Of a stretch of DNA of 41,239 bases, positions 28,685-38,182 are shown in pieces (the first letter of the stretch is position 1; each line of letters starts with the position of its first letter). The stretch comes from a virus. The notes beneath the pieces are model-generated. The model worked only from the letters and a program-made list of their open reading frames with translations, was not told the DNA's origin and searched no databases. Location: positions 1 through 41,239 of IMG/VR virus record IMGVR_UViG_3300035210_000103; one strand, 5' to 3'. Both the position numbers and the translations under genes were made by a program.

Positions 28685-31546
28685 GTGTCGCGCCAGTTCC
28701 TCAATGGGCTGCAGGTCGCCGGCAGCGCGGCGCTGGCGAACGGCGCCACGTTCGGCTCCCAGGTCGCCGCGAGCGTAACGGACCTGTCGAAACATCTGGC
28801 GTTATACGGAACGAGTTACGGCCTCTCGATCACGGGCGGTCGGCTCAATCTCGTCGCGCCCGGCGTATCGGCGATAGTCGCAAACGTCAACGGCGCGGAT
28901 GTCGTGACGGTCATACCGACTGGCGCAGGCGTCACGGGCACGCTCGGCGTCAGCGGTCTTGCCACGCTCGCCGCCGGCTTGACGGTCAGCAGCGGCACCA
29001 CGAGCTTGGGTTACACCGCGCTGTCCAGCGGCCTGCTCATGTCGGCGGCGAACGCAAACATCGAGATAGGAGCTGTGGCAAGCGCGAACACGCCATTCAT
29101 TGATTTTCATTCCTCTGGCAACTCAACTGACTATGACGGGCGGATTATCTGCTCGGGCGGCACGACCACCGGAACCGGCACGCTTAGTTTCAACTGCGCG
29201 ACGGGCGCGTTCACAGGCGCAATGAGTTGCAGCGGGGCGATGACCATCGGTGGCCTCGCGACGTTCAGCAATGGTTTCGCATTCGCATATAATTCGTCCG
29301 CAATCCCGCCCGCGCTCGATGGCGGACGGATCGGCTGGAATTACACCAGCGGTTCGGCCGAGGTCGATTTTTGGAACACTTACAGCACATCTCTGCCCGG
29401 CTACAGCTTTGCGTGGTGGCAACGAACGAATGCCGGCGGCGCCGTGAGGCTGCTCGATCTCGGCAGCGGCGGCGCGCTGCGTGCTTACGGCGGCATCGTC
29501 AATACGCCAATCGGCGCGACGACACCCAACACGGGCGCCTTCACGACGCTCTCCACAAGCAGCACAACTACGCTTGGCGGACCTGCAACGATAACGTCCG
29601 GAGGGCTGTATATCACTGGCGCCAGCACCGGATTTGAGATCGGTGCCCCCGGCGTACTGAACTATCCATACATTGATTTTCATTCGTCCGCCGTAGCTAA
29701 CGACAGCGACGCGCGCATCGCCGCGAGCGGAGGCGGGACCGGATTTGCAACCGGGGTGCTCACCCTGACCGCGGCCACGGTCGCGCTGCAAGGCGCGGTC
29801 ACGACAAGCAGCACGGTGACGGCCGGCGACACCGTGGTGATCGGCAGCAACACAGCCAATTTCGGCACCCACCTTGCAATGAATGGCGCGGCAGCAACGC
29901 AACGATCGCTGCGCATCCAGACCGCTGGCGTCAACCGCTGGTCGCTGTTCGCGGACAGCGGAGCGGAGGGCGGCGGCAACACAGGCTCGGACCTGTGGCT
30001 TCGCTGCTACGACAATGCGGGCGGCGCGATAGCCACACCGCTTTCCGTTACGCGTGCGACCGGGCTAATTACGCTCTCGAACAGCCTGACGGTGGTTGGC
30101 GCAACGTCGCTTAATGGAACGCTGTCGGCCACCGGAACCGCGTCGCTGGGCAACGGCTCCGCAAACTACCTCACGGTGGCGGGCGCCGCTTCCACGTACA
30201 ACGTCCAGATGTCGGCCGCCGGTTCCGACGCGAATGTCGGAATGCAGTTTAATCCCAAAGGCACCGGAGGCTTTGTCGTAAACGGAACGTCGTTCCATAC
30301 CGGCCCGGTGTGGTGCGGAACTGGATCGGCGAATTACTGGATCGCATCTGGCGCCGCCGCAGCCGCTTCACCTGTCCTGAGCGTTTCCGGGTCCGATACG
30401 AACATCGACCTCACGCTTACTCCGAAGGGCGCCGGGATCGTAAGAGCCAACGGGCAGCTTAACGTACAGGGCGCGCTTTATGCCAACACACTGTCAACGA
30501 ACTACGTGGGGCTATGGGGCGGCGCCACAGGAAGTCCGGCGATCATAACCGCCGCCGGTGGCGACACCAACATAGACATCAGGCTGACCCCGAAAGGCGC
30601 CGGTCTGGCGCGCGTGGCGGCGGCGCCGGCTGCGGCCGACGCCAGCACCGCCGTGCCCAGCACGGCCTGGGTCGCGGGGTCCGGCGCGCTGCGCAACCTG
30701 GGCCGGAACAGGCTGCACAACGGCTCCATGGCGGTTTTCCAGCGTGGCTCCGGGCCGTTCGCGAGCGGCGCGTTCACGGCTGACCGTTGGCAGTGGATCA
30801 CCAACGGCTCGTCTCCGAACACCAGCGTGCAGGAACCCGGCGGGACGTGGACCTCGAAATACATCCTTCAGATCACGGCCACGCTCGCCGCCGCGCAGTA
30901 CGCGCAAGTGTGGCAGCGCCTCGAAAGTCTGGATTGTTACGATCTCGTTGGCCAGACACTTACGCTCCAACTCGATACAAATTACTCCACCAGCGCGGGG
31001 ACCACGACGTTCGCGCTGCTGCTTATGTATCCGAACTCCGCCGACAACTATTCGGCCACGACCAGCATTGGCACGTACGCGATCCCGGTATCCACGTCGC
31101 GCGGGATCGTCACCGTAACCACAGGAGCGATGCCGGCCGGCGTCGCGAACGGGCTGCAAATTGTTCTCATCGCGACGCAGGGCGCCGGCACGGGCAACCT
31201 GATCTGGAATTTGACATCCATTCAGCTGGAGGCCGGCAACTATGCGACGCCTTATGAGAGACGCCCGATCGCGTATGAGCAGGTTTTGTGCGGGCGCTAC
31301 CTGCAAGTAGGTTCGTTCGGAATTTCCGGGTATGGCGCTGCGGGGGTCGGAGAAAGCTCTGTAATTACGCTGTCGCCCCGGATGCGGGCCGGGCCGACCA
31401 TAACCACATCGGGGGTCAGCGTGATCAACGCCGGATCGCAGCAGGTGACCGCGCTCGGCGGCTGGGCCTTGCAGGTCTACGCGGTGGTTACCGGGTTGGG
31501 TGGCTATATCTACAACGGATCTTACACCGCAAGCGCGGAGCTGTAG
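28685..31546 (+). CDS. Long tail fibre protein
   Basis: A 953-aa product from GTG 28685, the longest gene. The shaft has repeated motifs: PFIDFHSSGNSTDYDGRI and PYIDFHSSAVANDSDARI; three D-x-N-I/V-x-x-x-x-x-PKG-x-G units (about residues 515-645); and many LSNG/TSLNG blocks. A boundary at RNLGRNRLHNGSMAVFQRG (about 680) starts a distal domain with FTADRW and IQLEAG-x-YATPYERRP, the signature of a lectin-like or receptor-binding tip before a variable end. It probably decides host binding. No intramolecular chaperone domain is seen. Confidence 0.75.
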   Translation: MSRQFLNGLQVAGSAALANGATFGSQVAASVTDLSKHLALYGTSYGLSITGGRLNLVAPGVSAIVANVNGADVVTVIPTGAGVTGTLGVSGLATLAAGLTVSSGTTSLGYTALSSGLLMSAANANIEIGAVASANTPFIDFHSSGNSTDYDGRIICSGGTTTGTGTLSFNCATGAFTGAMSCSGAMTIGGLATFSNGFAFAYNSSAIPPALDGGRIGWNYTSGSAEVDFWNTYSTSLPGYSFAWWQRTNAGGAVRLLDLGSGGALRAYGGIVNTPIGATTPNTGAFTTLSTSSTTTLGGPATITSGGLYITGASTGFEIGAPGVLNYPYIDFHSSAVANDSDARIAASGGGTGFATGVLTLTAATVALQGAVTTSSTVTAGDTVVIGSNTANFGTHLAMNGAAATQRSLRIQTAGVNRWSLFADSGAEGGGNTGSDLWLRCYDNAGGAIATPLSVTRATGLITLSNSLTVVGATSLNGTLSATGTASLGNGSANYLTVAGAASTYNVQMSAAGSDANVGMQFNPKGTGGFVVNGTSFHTGPVWCGTGSANYWIASGAAAAASPVLSVSGSDTNIDLTLTPKGAGIVRANGQLNVQGALYANTLSTNYVGLWGGATGSPAIITAAGGDTNIDIRLTPKGAGLARVAAAPAAADASTAVPSTAWVAGSGALRNLGRNRLHNGSMAVFQRGSGPFASGAFTADRWQWITNGSSPNTSVQEPGGTWTSKYILQITATLAAAQYAQVWQRLESLDCYDLVGQTLTLQLDTNYSTSAGTTTFALLLMYPNSADNYSATTSIGTYAIPVSTSRGIVTVTTGAMPAGVANGLQIVLIATQGAGTGNLIWNLTSIQLEAGNYATPYERRPIAYEQVLCGRYLQVGSFGISGYGAAGVGESSVITLSPRMRAGPTITTSGVSVINAGSQQVTALGGWALQVYAVVTGLGGYIYNGSYTASAEL

Positions 31547-31547
31547 T

Positions 31548-31967
31548 GTGGCAGATTATGCGCTGACGATAACGGGCACCCAGAGGCCCTACGTGATGCG
31601 GCGCAGCGATGGCGCGCTGGTGCCGGACGACCCAAACAACGCGGATTGGCAACGATATCAGGCGTGGCTGGATGCCGGCAACCTTCCGGATCCGGCGCCG
31701 CCGCTGGCGCCCCTGCGCACCATCGCGCCGCTGGCGTTCCGCAGGCGTTTCAGTCCCGCCGAGCGGGCGGCAATCGCGCTGGCAGCCTACGGCGGCGGGG
31801 GCGACCCCACCCTAATCGTCGCGCTCGAGGACAGCCTGGCCGCGAGGTCGGTCGAGCTGGACGACCCTAACGTGGCGATGGTCCTGGGCCTGTTCGTGTC
31901 GCGCGGACTGATCGCCTCCAGCCGCATCCCCCAGCTGCTGCGCGACGCAATGCCGGACGAGACATGA
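31548..31967 (+). CDS. Tail-fibre-associated protein (possible assembly factor)
   Basis: A 139-aa product from GTG 31548, directly after the fibre gene. The N-terminus carries D-P-N-N-A-D-W-x-x-Y-x-A-W-L-D-A-G-N, a motif widespread in short proteins or domains following fibres. The second half (APLAFRRRFSPAERAAIALAA...LDDPNVAMVLGLFVSRGLI) is helical and common in tail-region proteins. It may be a fibre chaperone or a cap; neither is proven. Confidence 0.6.
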   Translation: MADYALTITGTQRPYVMRRSDGALVPDDPNNADWQRYQAWLDAGNLPDPAPPLAPLRTIAPLAFRRRFSPAERAAIALAAYGGGGDPTLIVALEDSLAARSVELDDPNVAMVLGLFVSRGLIASSRIPQLLRDAMPDET

Positions 31968-33031
31968 GCCAGCCCTTCATCGTCCTGGCGCTCCCGCGGT
32001 CGCGCACGTTCTGGCTGTCGCGGTTCTTGTCCTATGGCGGCTGGACCTGCGGCCATGAGGAGCTGCGCCACGTCCGGAGCCTCGAGGACGTGCGGTCCTG
32101 GCTGTCTCTGCCCCTCACCGGCACCGCGGAAACCGCCGCCGCGCCCTGGTGGCGCACCCTGCGCGACCTGGCGCCGCACGCCCGCGTGGTGCTGGTGCGC
32201 CGGCCGGTCGAGGAGGTCGAGGCGTCACTGCTGCGGCTCGGCATAGGCTATGAGCAGCCCCTGCTCGGCCAGGCGCTGCGGCGCCTCGATGCCAAGCTCG
32301 ACCAGGTCGCGGCGCGCTGGCCCGGGGCGATGCAAATACGGTTCGCCGACATGGCGCAGGAGGAAACCTGCGAGCGAATATTTGCCCATTGTCTCGGACT
32401 GCCGCATGACCGCGCCTGGTGGCGGGCCATGGCGGCGCTTAACCTGCAGGTCGACCTCGGGGCGCTCACCCGCTACATGATAGGCCACCGCGCCCAGCTC
32501 GACCGCGTGGCCTCAACGGTCCGGCATCAGACGCTGGTGGGGCTGCAGGCGCGGCCCATTCCGGCCGGGTCCGGCGAAACGGTCATCGCCGAGGAGCCAT
32601 TCCGGACGTTCTATCGCGACGGCGCCCATCTGTTCCGATCGCACCTGGTCGAGGTCGGCGAGCCGCCCGACAACGCCGGGACGAAAAACATCCCCCTGCT
32701 GGAGGCCCTGGACGACAGGGGCGCGCTGCAGGTCATGACGGCCAGGTGCAACGGCAGGATGGTCGGCTATCTGGTTTCCCTGCTGTCTCCGACTATCGAA
32801 TTTCGCAACGTCACATCGTCGGTGCACACTTTTTTCTTCGCCGACCCGTCATTTCGAGGCCTCGGCATGCGGCTGCAGAGGGCGGCGCTGGCGGCGCTCA
32901 AGGCCAAGGGGGTCGGAGAACTGTTCATGCGCGCGGGGCCGCGCGGCTCCGGGCCGCGGCTGGGGACGATGTTCAAACGCCTCGGCGCCGAGCCGGACGG
33001 CGAGCTTTTTCGCCTGAAAATGGAGGCTTAG
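31964..33031 (+). CDS. Sulfotransferase-like / GNAT acetyltransferase fusion
   Basis: A 355-aa product from ATG 31964 (ATGA). Residues 1-180 look like a sulfotransferase: PRSRTFWLSRFL near 10-21 in the place of the PAPS 5'-phosphosulfate loop, VVLVRRPVEEVEASLLRLG near 84-102 like the 3'-phosphate motif, and a helical RFADMAQEETCERIF...WW. Residues about 195-355 look like a GNAT fold: VMTARCNGRMVGYLV, a TFFFADPSFRGLGMRLQRAAL acetyl-CoA loop (R-G-x-G-M/L), and RAGPRGSGPRLGTMFKRLGAEP. It lies between fibre and ejection genes, so surface or virion modification is plausible; substrates are unknown. Confidence 0.7.
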   Translation: MSQPFIVLALPRSRTFWLSRFLSYGGWTCGHEELRHVRSLEDVRSWLSLPLTGTAETAAAPWWRTLRDLAPHARVVLVRRPVEEVEASLLRLGIGYEQPLLGQALRRLDAKLDQVAARWPGAMQIRFADMAQEETCERIFAHCLGLPHDRAWWRAMAALNLQVDLGALTRYMIGHRAQLDRVASTVRHQTLVGLQARPIPAGSGETVIAEEPFRTFYRDGAHLFRSHLVEVGEPPDNAGTKNIPLLEALDDRGALQVMTARCNGRMVGYLVSLLSPTIEFRNVTSSVHTFFFADPSFRGLGMRLQRAALAALKAKGVGELFMRAGPRGSGPRLGTMFKRLGAEPDGELFRLKMEA

Positions 33032-33032
33032 G

Positions 33033-33881
33033 ATGGGGGCTGGAGCAGGGATTGCGGCGGCATCCGTCGCGGCGGCGGGCATCGGAGCAATTGCCAGCAG
33101 CAGCGCCGCGGGCCAGGCGAGCGGCGCGGCGAAGGAGGCCGCGGCACAAAACCTGCAGATGCAACAATTTAACATTGCGCAGCAGGAACCGTTTAGGCGC
33201 ATCGGCGTGGATGCGATAAACCAGCTCGGCGACCTGAACAGGCGAGGCTTCACCGAGGGCCAGCCCAACTACCTGACGCTGGCGCAGGGCGCGATGCCGG
33301 GCCAGATGAGCCAGGCCGAGCTGGAGGCGACGCCGGGCTATCGGTGGAACCTTGCCCAGGGCCTGCAGGCGACGCAGAACAACGCCGCGGCGAGGGGGTT
33401 AGGCGTTTCCGGGGCCGCATTGAAAGGTGCCGCCACCTACGCAACGGGTTTGGCTGACAGCACCTACCAAAATCAGTTCAATAACGCACAGAATAGGGCC
33501 AAGACATACCTTGACCTGAATACGGCGCAGCAGGGCAACGCGCAGAACCTCTACAGCCGGTTGCAGGGCACCGCTTCGGTCGGCCAGAACGCCGCCAGCC
33601 AGACCGGGTCGCAGATCACGCAGGGCGCGGCGACCAGCGCCAACCTGCTGACGCAGGCGGGGCAAAACGCCGCGGCCGGCACGGTGGGCATGGGCAACGC
33701 GGCGACCAACGCCATCAACAGCGGTCTGGGCAACTATCTCACCTATAAGGGGCTGCAGGCCGGGTCTGGTGCCGGGGGCGGCGGCGGGTCGCTCGGCGGC
33801 TACACGTCCAGCACCGGCACCGCCGCGCAGGACGCTTTGTTTAGCGGCTCGTTTGGGGCCGGTGGGGTGAGCCCGTCATGA
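33033..33881 (+). CDS. DNA ejection protein (P22 gp7-like position)
   Basis: A 282-aa product from ATG 33033. The first 35 residues are Gly/Ala/Ser-rich and hydrophobic (GAGIAAASVAAAGIGAIASSSAAG), a membrane-inserting type of start also seen in gp7-like ejection proteins. It continues with QQFNIAQQEPFRRIG, then TPGYRWNLAQGLQATQNNAAARGLGVSGAALKGAATYATGLADSTYQNQFN, a pattern common to podovirus ejection proteins. The tail is Gly-rich. It should leave the capsid ahead of the DNA and help cross the host envelope. Confidence 0.75.
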   Translation: MGAGAGIAAASVAAAGIGAIASSSAAGQASGAAKEAAAQNLQMQQFNIAQQEPFRRIGVDAINQLGDLNRRGFTEGQPNYLTLAQGAMPGQMSQAELEATPGYRWNLAQGLQATQNNAAARGLGVSGAALKGAATYATGLADSTYQNQFNNAQNRAKTYLDLNTAQQGNAQNLYSRLQGTASVGQNAASQTGSQITQGAATSANLLTQAGQNAAAGTVGMGNAATNAINSGLGNYLTYKGLQAGSGAGGGGGSLGGYTSSTGTAAQDALFSGSFGAGGVSPS

Positions 33882-35428
33882 GCGGCAGCAGCAGCGAGGG
33901 CGGCAACGGCCTGCTCAGTGCCATTGCGCACCCGGCCGGGATCTCCCCGAACCTGCTCACGGCCTATGGCCATGGGCTCGACATTGCGCAAAAGCAGTGG
34001 GCGAACAAGGAGTGGCAGGCCAAGCAGCTCGCCGGCCAGGCGTTCCAAAATTCTGTCAATCCGGACGGGACGCCGAACCAGACGGAACTTAACCGCAACC
34101 TGGTGGCGGCCGGGCCGCAGGCGGCGCTGGCGGCGCAGACATCCTCGCAGGCCGGGCAAACGCTCGACAACGAAACATACAACACCCACCGCAAGAGGAT
34201 CGACACCCTGTCGGGCGCCATGGGCGCGCTCACCGCGCAGTTCCCGGGCGGCGTGCCGCTCGACCAGGTCAGCGGGGCAGTGGACCGCCTGGTGGCGAAC
34301 GGCATCGCCACGCCCGCCGAGGGCCAGCAATGGAAGAGCATGTTCGGCGGCGACCCGGCGCAGAACTCGCGCATCATCCTGCAGAAGCAGCTCGGCATGC
34401 TCGACGCCCATGCCGCCCTCGAGGCCTCCAGGCCCAAACCCCAGCAGCAGGAAATGGGCGGCTACACGCGGACGATAGACGTGAACCCGATAACCAACCC
34501 CACGGGGCCGGGCGCCGTCGGCACCGCGGCGCCCCGGACGACCTCGCCGGAAACCAACGCGGGGCTGGTCGAGACTTACGTGCCGGACCCGGCGCGGCCG
34601 GGATCCTACCTCAAGGTGTACCAGCCCCGGAGCGACCTGCCGGGCGCGTCCGGCGTGCCGGGCGGTGGCGGGGTGCCCGGCGCGGCGCCAGGCGGCGGCG
34701 GACCTGCGCCGAGCCCGACGAACCCGCCGCGGCTGCCGGGAGCCGCGGCCCCGGGGGCGGCGCCAGGCGCGCCGGCCAGAACGGCGGCGGCACCGCTGGC
34801 AGCCCCGCCGCAGGGCACGACGGAGAGCAATGCGGCCGACACCACCAGCTATAAGGCGGCGCAGGGCGGCGTGGTCGCGGCGAACAACGCGATGCAGAAC
34901 CTGCAGCACGCCTACCAGGCGCTGCGGCTCACCAACGCCGGCAAGAGCACCGAGACGACGCACGCCATGTATTCGCTGTTGGCGGCTCAAGGTTTGGTGC
35001 CGCAGGGTCTGGTGGACGACGTCAAGAACTACGACCTGTTCCGGAAGTATACCGAAAGGTATGCCCTAGACCAGGGCGCCTCGAGCGGCACCGACGCGGG
35101 CCGCGCGATGGCCGCGGCGAGCAACGCCGGCACCAGCATATCGACCGCGGCGAACCTTGATGTGCTGCGCAACGAAATCGGGCGGCAGCGCCAGCACATC
35201 GCGATGGTCGCGGAGCACAAAGACCCGACCGGCGTGGGCTGGGGCAAGCATTCGGAGGGGTTCAGTTCGGCTACGGATCCGCGCGGGTTCTCGGTCGAAA
35301 TGTATTCGCCCGCGGAGATCAGGCGGATGGTCGCGGGGATGAAGGACGACGCCGAGCGGACCCGGTTCCACAAGAGCGTCGGCATCGCGCAGCGGCTGAA
35401 GCTGTCAGCCATGCCATCGGGCATGTGA
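33878..35428 (+). CDS. Internal virion / ejection protein
   Basis: A 516-aa product from ATG 33878 (ATGA). It has a helical N-terminal half (WANKEWQAKQLAGQAFQ...), a very Pro/Gly/Ala-rich linker (about residues 245-310), and a helical C-terminal domain with NNAMQNLQHAYQALRLTNAGKSTETTH and RYALDQGASSG. It corresponds by position to P22 gp20 or gp16, the second ejected protein. The linker suggests two folded parts that must unfold through the portal. Confidence 0.65.
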   Translation: MSGSSSEGGNGLLSAIAHPAGISPNLLTAYGHGLDIAQKQWANKEWQAKQLAGQAFQNSVNPDGTPNQTELNRNLVAAGPQAALAAQTSSQAGQTLDNETYNTHRKRIDTLSGAMGALTAQFPGGVPLDQVSGAVDRLVANGIATPAEGQQWKSMFGGDPAQNSRIILQKQLGMLDAHAALEASRPKPQQQEMGGYTRTIDVNPITNPTGPGAVGTAAPRTTSPETNAGLVETYVPDPARPGSYLKVYQPRSDLPGASGVPGGGGVPGAAPGGGGPAPSPTNPPRLPGAAAPGAAPGAPARTAAAPLAAPPQGTTESNAADTTSYKAAQGGVVAANNAMQNLQHAYQALRLTNAGKSTETTHAMYSLLAAQGLVPQGLVDDVKNYDLFRKYTERYALDQGASSGTDAGRAMAAASNAGTSISTAANLDVLRNEIGRQRQHIAMVAEHKDPTGVGWGKHSEGFSSATDPRGFSVEMYSPAEIRRMVAGMKDDAERTRFHKSVGIAQRLKLSAMPSGM

Positions 35429-35429
35429 C

Positions 35430-37994
35430 GTGCCCAGCCCCGACCAACAGGCTTTCATCGACACCTACGGGCCGCTTGCTGACGACATTGCCGCGGCCAC
35501 CGGCCTGCACCGTTCCGTTGTGCTCGGCATTGCGGCGCAGGAAACCGGCTGGGGCAAGCATGTCTCGGGGCACAACATATTCGGCATTTCGCCGACCGAC
35601 GCGAGCGGCCGGCAGTATGTCGCTGGCTACCCCGACACCGGCCAGGCGGGGCAGGCATTTGTCGACCTGGTGCGGCGGCGCTACGGCGACGCGGCGAAGC
35701 AGAGCGATCCTGATGCGCAGGTCACCGCGATTGTCCGCGGCGGCTACAACAGCGCGGACCCCAACTACGTCCCGTCCGTCACCGGGCACGCCCGCGCAAT
35801 CAGAGGACAGGCACCCGTGGCATCAGCAGCGAAGCCGGCGGCCGAGGATCCCGACGTGGCCGCCGGCCGCGCGCACGTCGAGAGGTTCACCAGCGGCAAA
35901 CCGGCGCCGGTTGCCGCGCCGGCCGCGAACGACGACCCCGACGTGGCCGCGGGCCGGGCGCATGTCGAGCGGGTGGCCAGCGCGCCCGATGAGCCGGCCA
36001 GCTCCAGGCCCCTGCCGGCCGATCCGAATATCCTTATGCGCGCGGCGGATTGGATGGGGTCAGGGGGGCCGAGCTGGGTGGAGCGCAACCTGCCCACCGT
36101 TCACCGCTTCGCCGCCGGGGCAACGCAGGGCGCGCGGGACGTGGTGGCCAGCGGCGCGGACCTGGCGCGCTGGGTCGATGACCGCGTGCCCCTCCTGCGG
36201 TCGCTCGACCAGGCAAACCCGCTGGTGGGCGACCCCGCCCAACTGGCCGAGGCCATGCAGGCGCAGCGCGGGGCGTTTGAGCAAAGCCCGGCAGGGCAGA
36301 GCACCGCCGGCCAGATCGGACGCGTCGGCGGGCAGATCGTCGCCGCATCTCCGCTCCTCGGCCCGGTGGGGGAGGTTGCCGGTGCGGCGCTGGCCCCGGT
36401 GTCCGCGGCTGCCCGGGCTGGGACTAATTTCCTCGCTTCGGGGGCTCCCGCGGTGATCCAGCCGGTGGTGCGCGGGGTGGCCAACGCGGGCAACTATCTC
36501 ACGCGCATGGCCGGGCTCGGCGGCACCGAGGGCGCGGCGTTCGGCGCCGCCACCGAGGGCGGCACCGACAGGCCGCTGGGCGAGAACGTCAGGGAGAACG
36601 CGGCCCTCGGCGCGGTCATTGCGCCGGCGGGCGGCGTGGCGCTCAAGGCGCTGGGGGCCGCCAGCAGCGCCGCCGGCAAGACCGCCGCCTATGTGACGGG
36701 CAGCGGGGCCAGGAAGGCGGTTGACGAGGCGGTGGGGGCCAGGGTCGAGGCCGCAGGCCCTCCCGTGGACGCGCCCGCGCCGGGCGGCACCGCGCCGGCC
36801 GAAAGCACCGTGGGCGCTGCCTGGCTGCCGCCGGAAGAGCGTTATGTGATGGAGCACGGCGAACGGCTGGCCAACTGGCGGCGCAACATCACCCTGGGCC
36901 AGGCCGAGCGTCCGCGGCCAAACGACGCGACGCAATACGTGGAGGGATCGAGGCCGACGCTCGCCGAGCAGATGGCGGACCCGCACCTGGCGGCGGTGCA
37001 GCGCCAGGTCGCGCCCGGCAACGCCACCGCCCTGTCGCTCGACACCGCCAACAATGCCGCCCGCCTCGAGCACCTGGACAACATGAGAGGCGACGCCCCG
37101 TCGCTGCGCCAGGACAGGCTCGCCCGCGGCGCGCAGGCCGACCAGGACCTGGCCGCGGCGTTTGGCGCCAAGCAGGACGTGGATCCGGCCGCGGTCGAGC
37201 GCATCGCCAATCAGATGACGGCGCGGCTGCAGACCCCGCGCGCGGTCGAGAACGACACCCTGCAGGACACGCTGCGGCCGATGATCGCGCGGCTGCGCGA
37301 GGGTGACGGCTTCAAGCTGGACCCGGAGCGGCTCTACGGCGTGCGCGAGCACATCAACAGGGAGCTGCAGAACGCCGCGCGGTCCGAGGACGCGAACGTG
37401 CGCAGCACCGCCGGGCATCTGCGCGACATGAAGAACATGCTCGATGAGGTCATCGAAAGCGGGGCGCAGGGCTATCGCCGGTATCTGCACAATTACGCGT
37501 CGGCATCCCGGCACATCGACACGCAGGAACTGCTGCAGAACATGAACTGGGGGACGGCTGACCAGAAAATCACGCTGGCCGGCGTCAACCGGAACATCGA
37601 CACGATCAAGAAGATGCTCACCGCGGACGGCTGGAACGCCGCCAAGGGCATGAGCGACGCGCAGCTGGAGGGGCTGCTCAACCTGCGCCGCGACCTGGCC
37701 AGGGAGAACGTGCGGACGTGGGCGGCGCCGATCGGCTCGCCCACCGCATTCAACCTCGACCTCGGCGCGCGCCTCGGCATCAATGCCGCGGTCACCGCGG
37801 GCCGGGCGGTGGCGAACCGGATCCCGGGCGGCAACCTGCTGATTGACGCCGCGCAGGGCCGGATCGAGGGGTCGAACGCGGAGCGCATGAAGCAGCAATG
37901 GCTGCGGCACCTGTATGGCCAGCGGCCGATGAACCCGCTGGACACGGGGCCTGGCCCGACCCCCACCTGGGGGACCGGCCCGGCGCCGCCCTAG
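35430..37994 (+). CDS. Large ejection protein with N-terminal peptidoglycan-hydrolase domain
   Basis: An 854-aa product from GTG 35430. Residues about 5-125 are a glucosaminidase/lytic-transglycosylase-type domain: VLGIAAQETGWGKHVSGHNIFGI with likely catalytic Glu38, then YPDTGQAGQAFVDLV and GGYNSADPNYV. Next come two copies of DPDVAAGRAHVER (about 140-185), a long Ala/Gly-rich helical body with hydrophobic stretches (380-430), and a C-terminal helical domain. It should be ejected and cut the wall locally so DNA can pass. Its stop shares CTAG with the convergent gene at 37991. Confidence 0.75.
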   Translation: MPSPDQQAFIDTYGPLADDIAAATGLHRSVVLGIAAQETGWGKHVSGHNIFGISPTDASGRQYVAGYPDTGQAGQAFVDLVRRRYGDAAKQSDPDAQVTAIVRGGYNSADPNYVPSVTGHARAIRGQAPVASAAKPAAEDPDVAAGRAHVERFTSGKPAPVAAPAANDDPDVAAGRAHVERVASAPDEPASSRPLPADPNILMRAADWMGSGGPSWVERNLPTVHRFAAGATQGARDVVASGADLARWVDDRVPLLRSLDQANPLVGDPAQLAEAMQAQRGAFEQSPAGQSTAGQIGRVGGQIVAASPLLGPVGEVAGAALAPVSAAARAGTNFLASGAPAVIQPVVRGVANAGNYLTRMAGLGGTEGAAFGAATEGGTDRPLGENVRENAALGAVIAPAGGVALKALGAASSAAGKTAAYVTGSGARKAVDEAVGARVEAAGPPVDAPAPGGTAPAESTVGAAWLPPEERYVMEHGERLANWRRNITLGQAERPRPNDATQYVEGSRPTLAEQMADPHLAAVQRQVAPGNATALSLDTANNAARLEHLDNMRGDAPSLRQDRLARGAQADQDLAAAFGAKQDVDPAAVERIANQMTARLQTPRAVENDTLQDTLRPMIARLREGDGFKLDPERLYGVREHINRELQNAARSEDANVRSTAGHLRDMKNMLDEVIESGAQGYRRYLHNYASASRHIDTQELLQNMNWGTADQKITLAGVNRNIDTIKKMLTADGWNAAKGMSDAQLEGLLNLRRDLARENVRTWAAPIGSPTAFNLDLGARLGINAAVTAGRAVANRIPGGNLLIDAAQGRIEGSNAERMKQQWLRHLYGQRPMNPLDTGPGPTPTWGTGPAPP

Positions 37995-38182
37995 CGCACG
38001 CACCCGGCGATCGCCGCGGCGACCACCAGGGCAAGCACCAGGTAAAGAAACCACAAGCCCCTGTCTGGCCTCGGCGGGAGGCGTGGCGCCGCCGGCAGCG
38101 GATCCGGCCGGGAGGCCAGCCAGGCCATGAACGCGACGGCGGCGATGATGCCGGCGAACACACCGGCGGCTATGTGCAGCAT
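37991..38182 (-). CDS. Antisense small two-TM membrane protein
   Basis: A 63-aa product read leftward from ATG 38182. It has two hydrophobic helices (IAAGVFAGIIAAVAFMAWLA, and WFLYLVLALVVAAAIAGCV) separated by a Pro/Arg loop. Its stop shares the CTAG tetramer with the stop of the large ejection gene. It is the only minus-strand gene in the late region, so it could be a lysogen-expressed (moron-like) protein or a holin/antiholin component; both are inference. It overlaps no plus-strand gene except the shared stop. Confidence 0.55.
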   Translation of the reverse strand: MLHIAAGVFAGIIAAVAFMAWLASRPDPLPAAPRLPPRPDRGLWFLYLVLALVVAAAIAGCVR

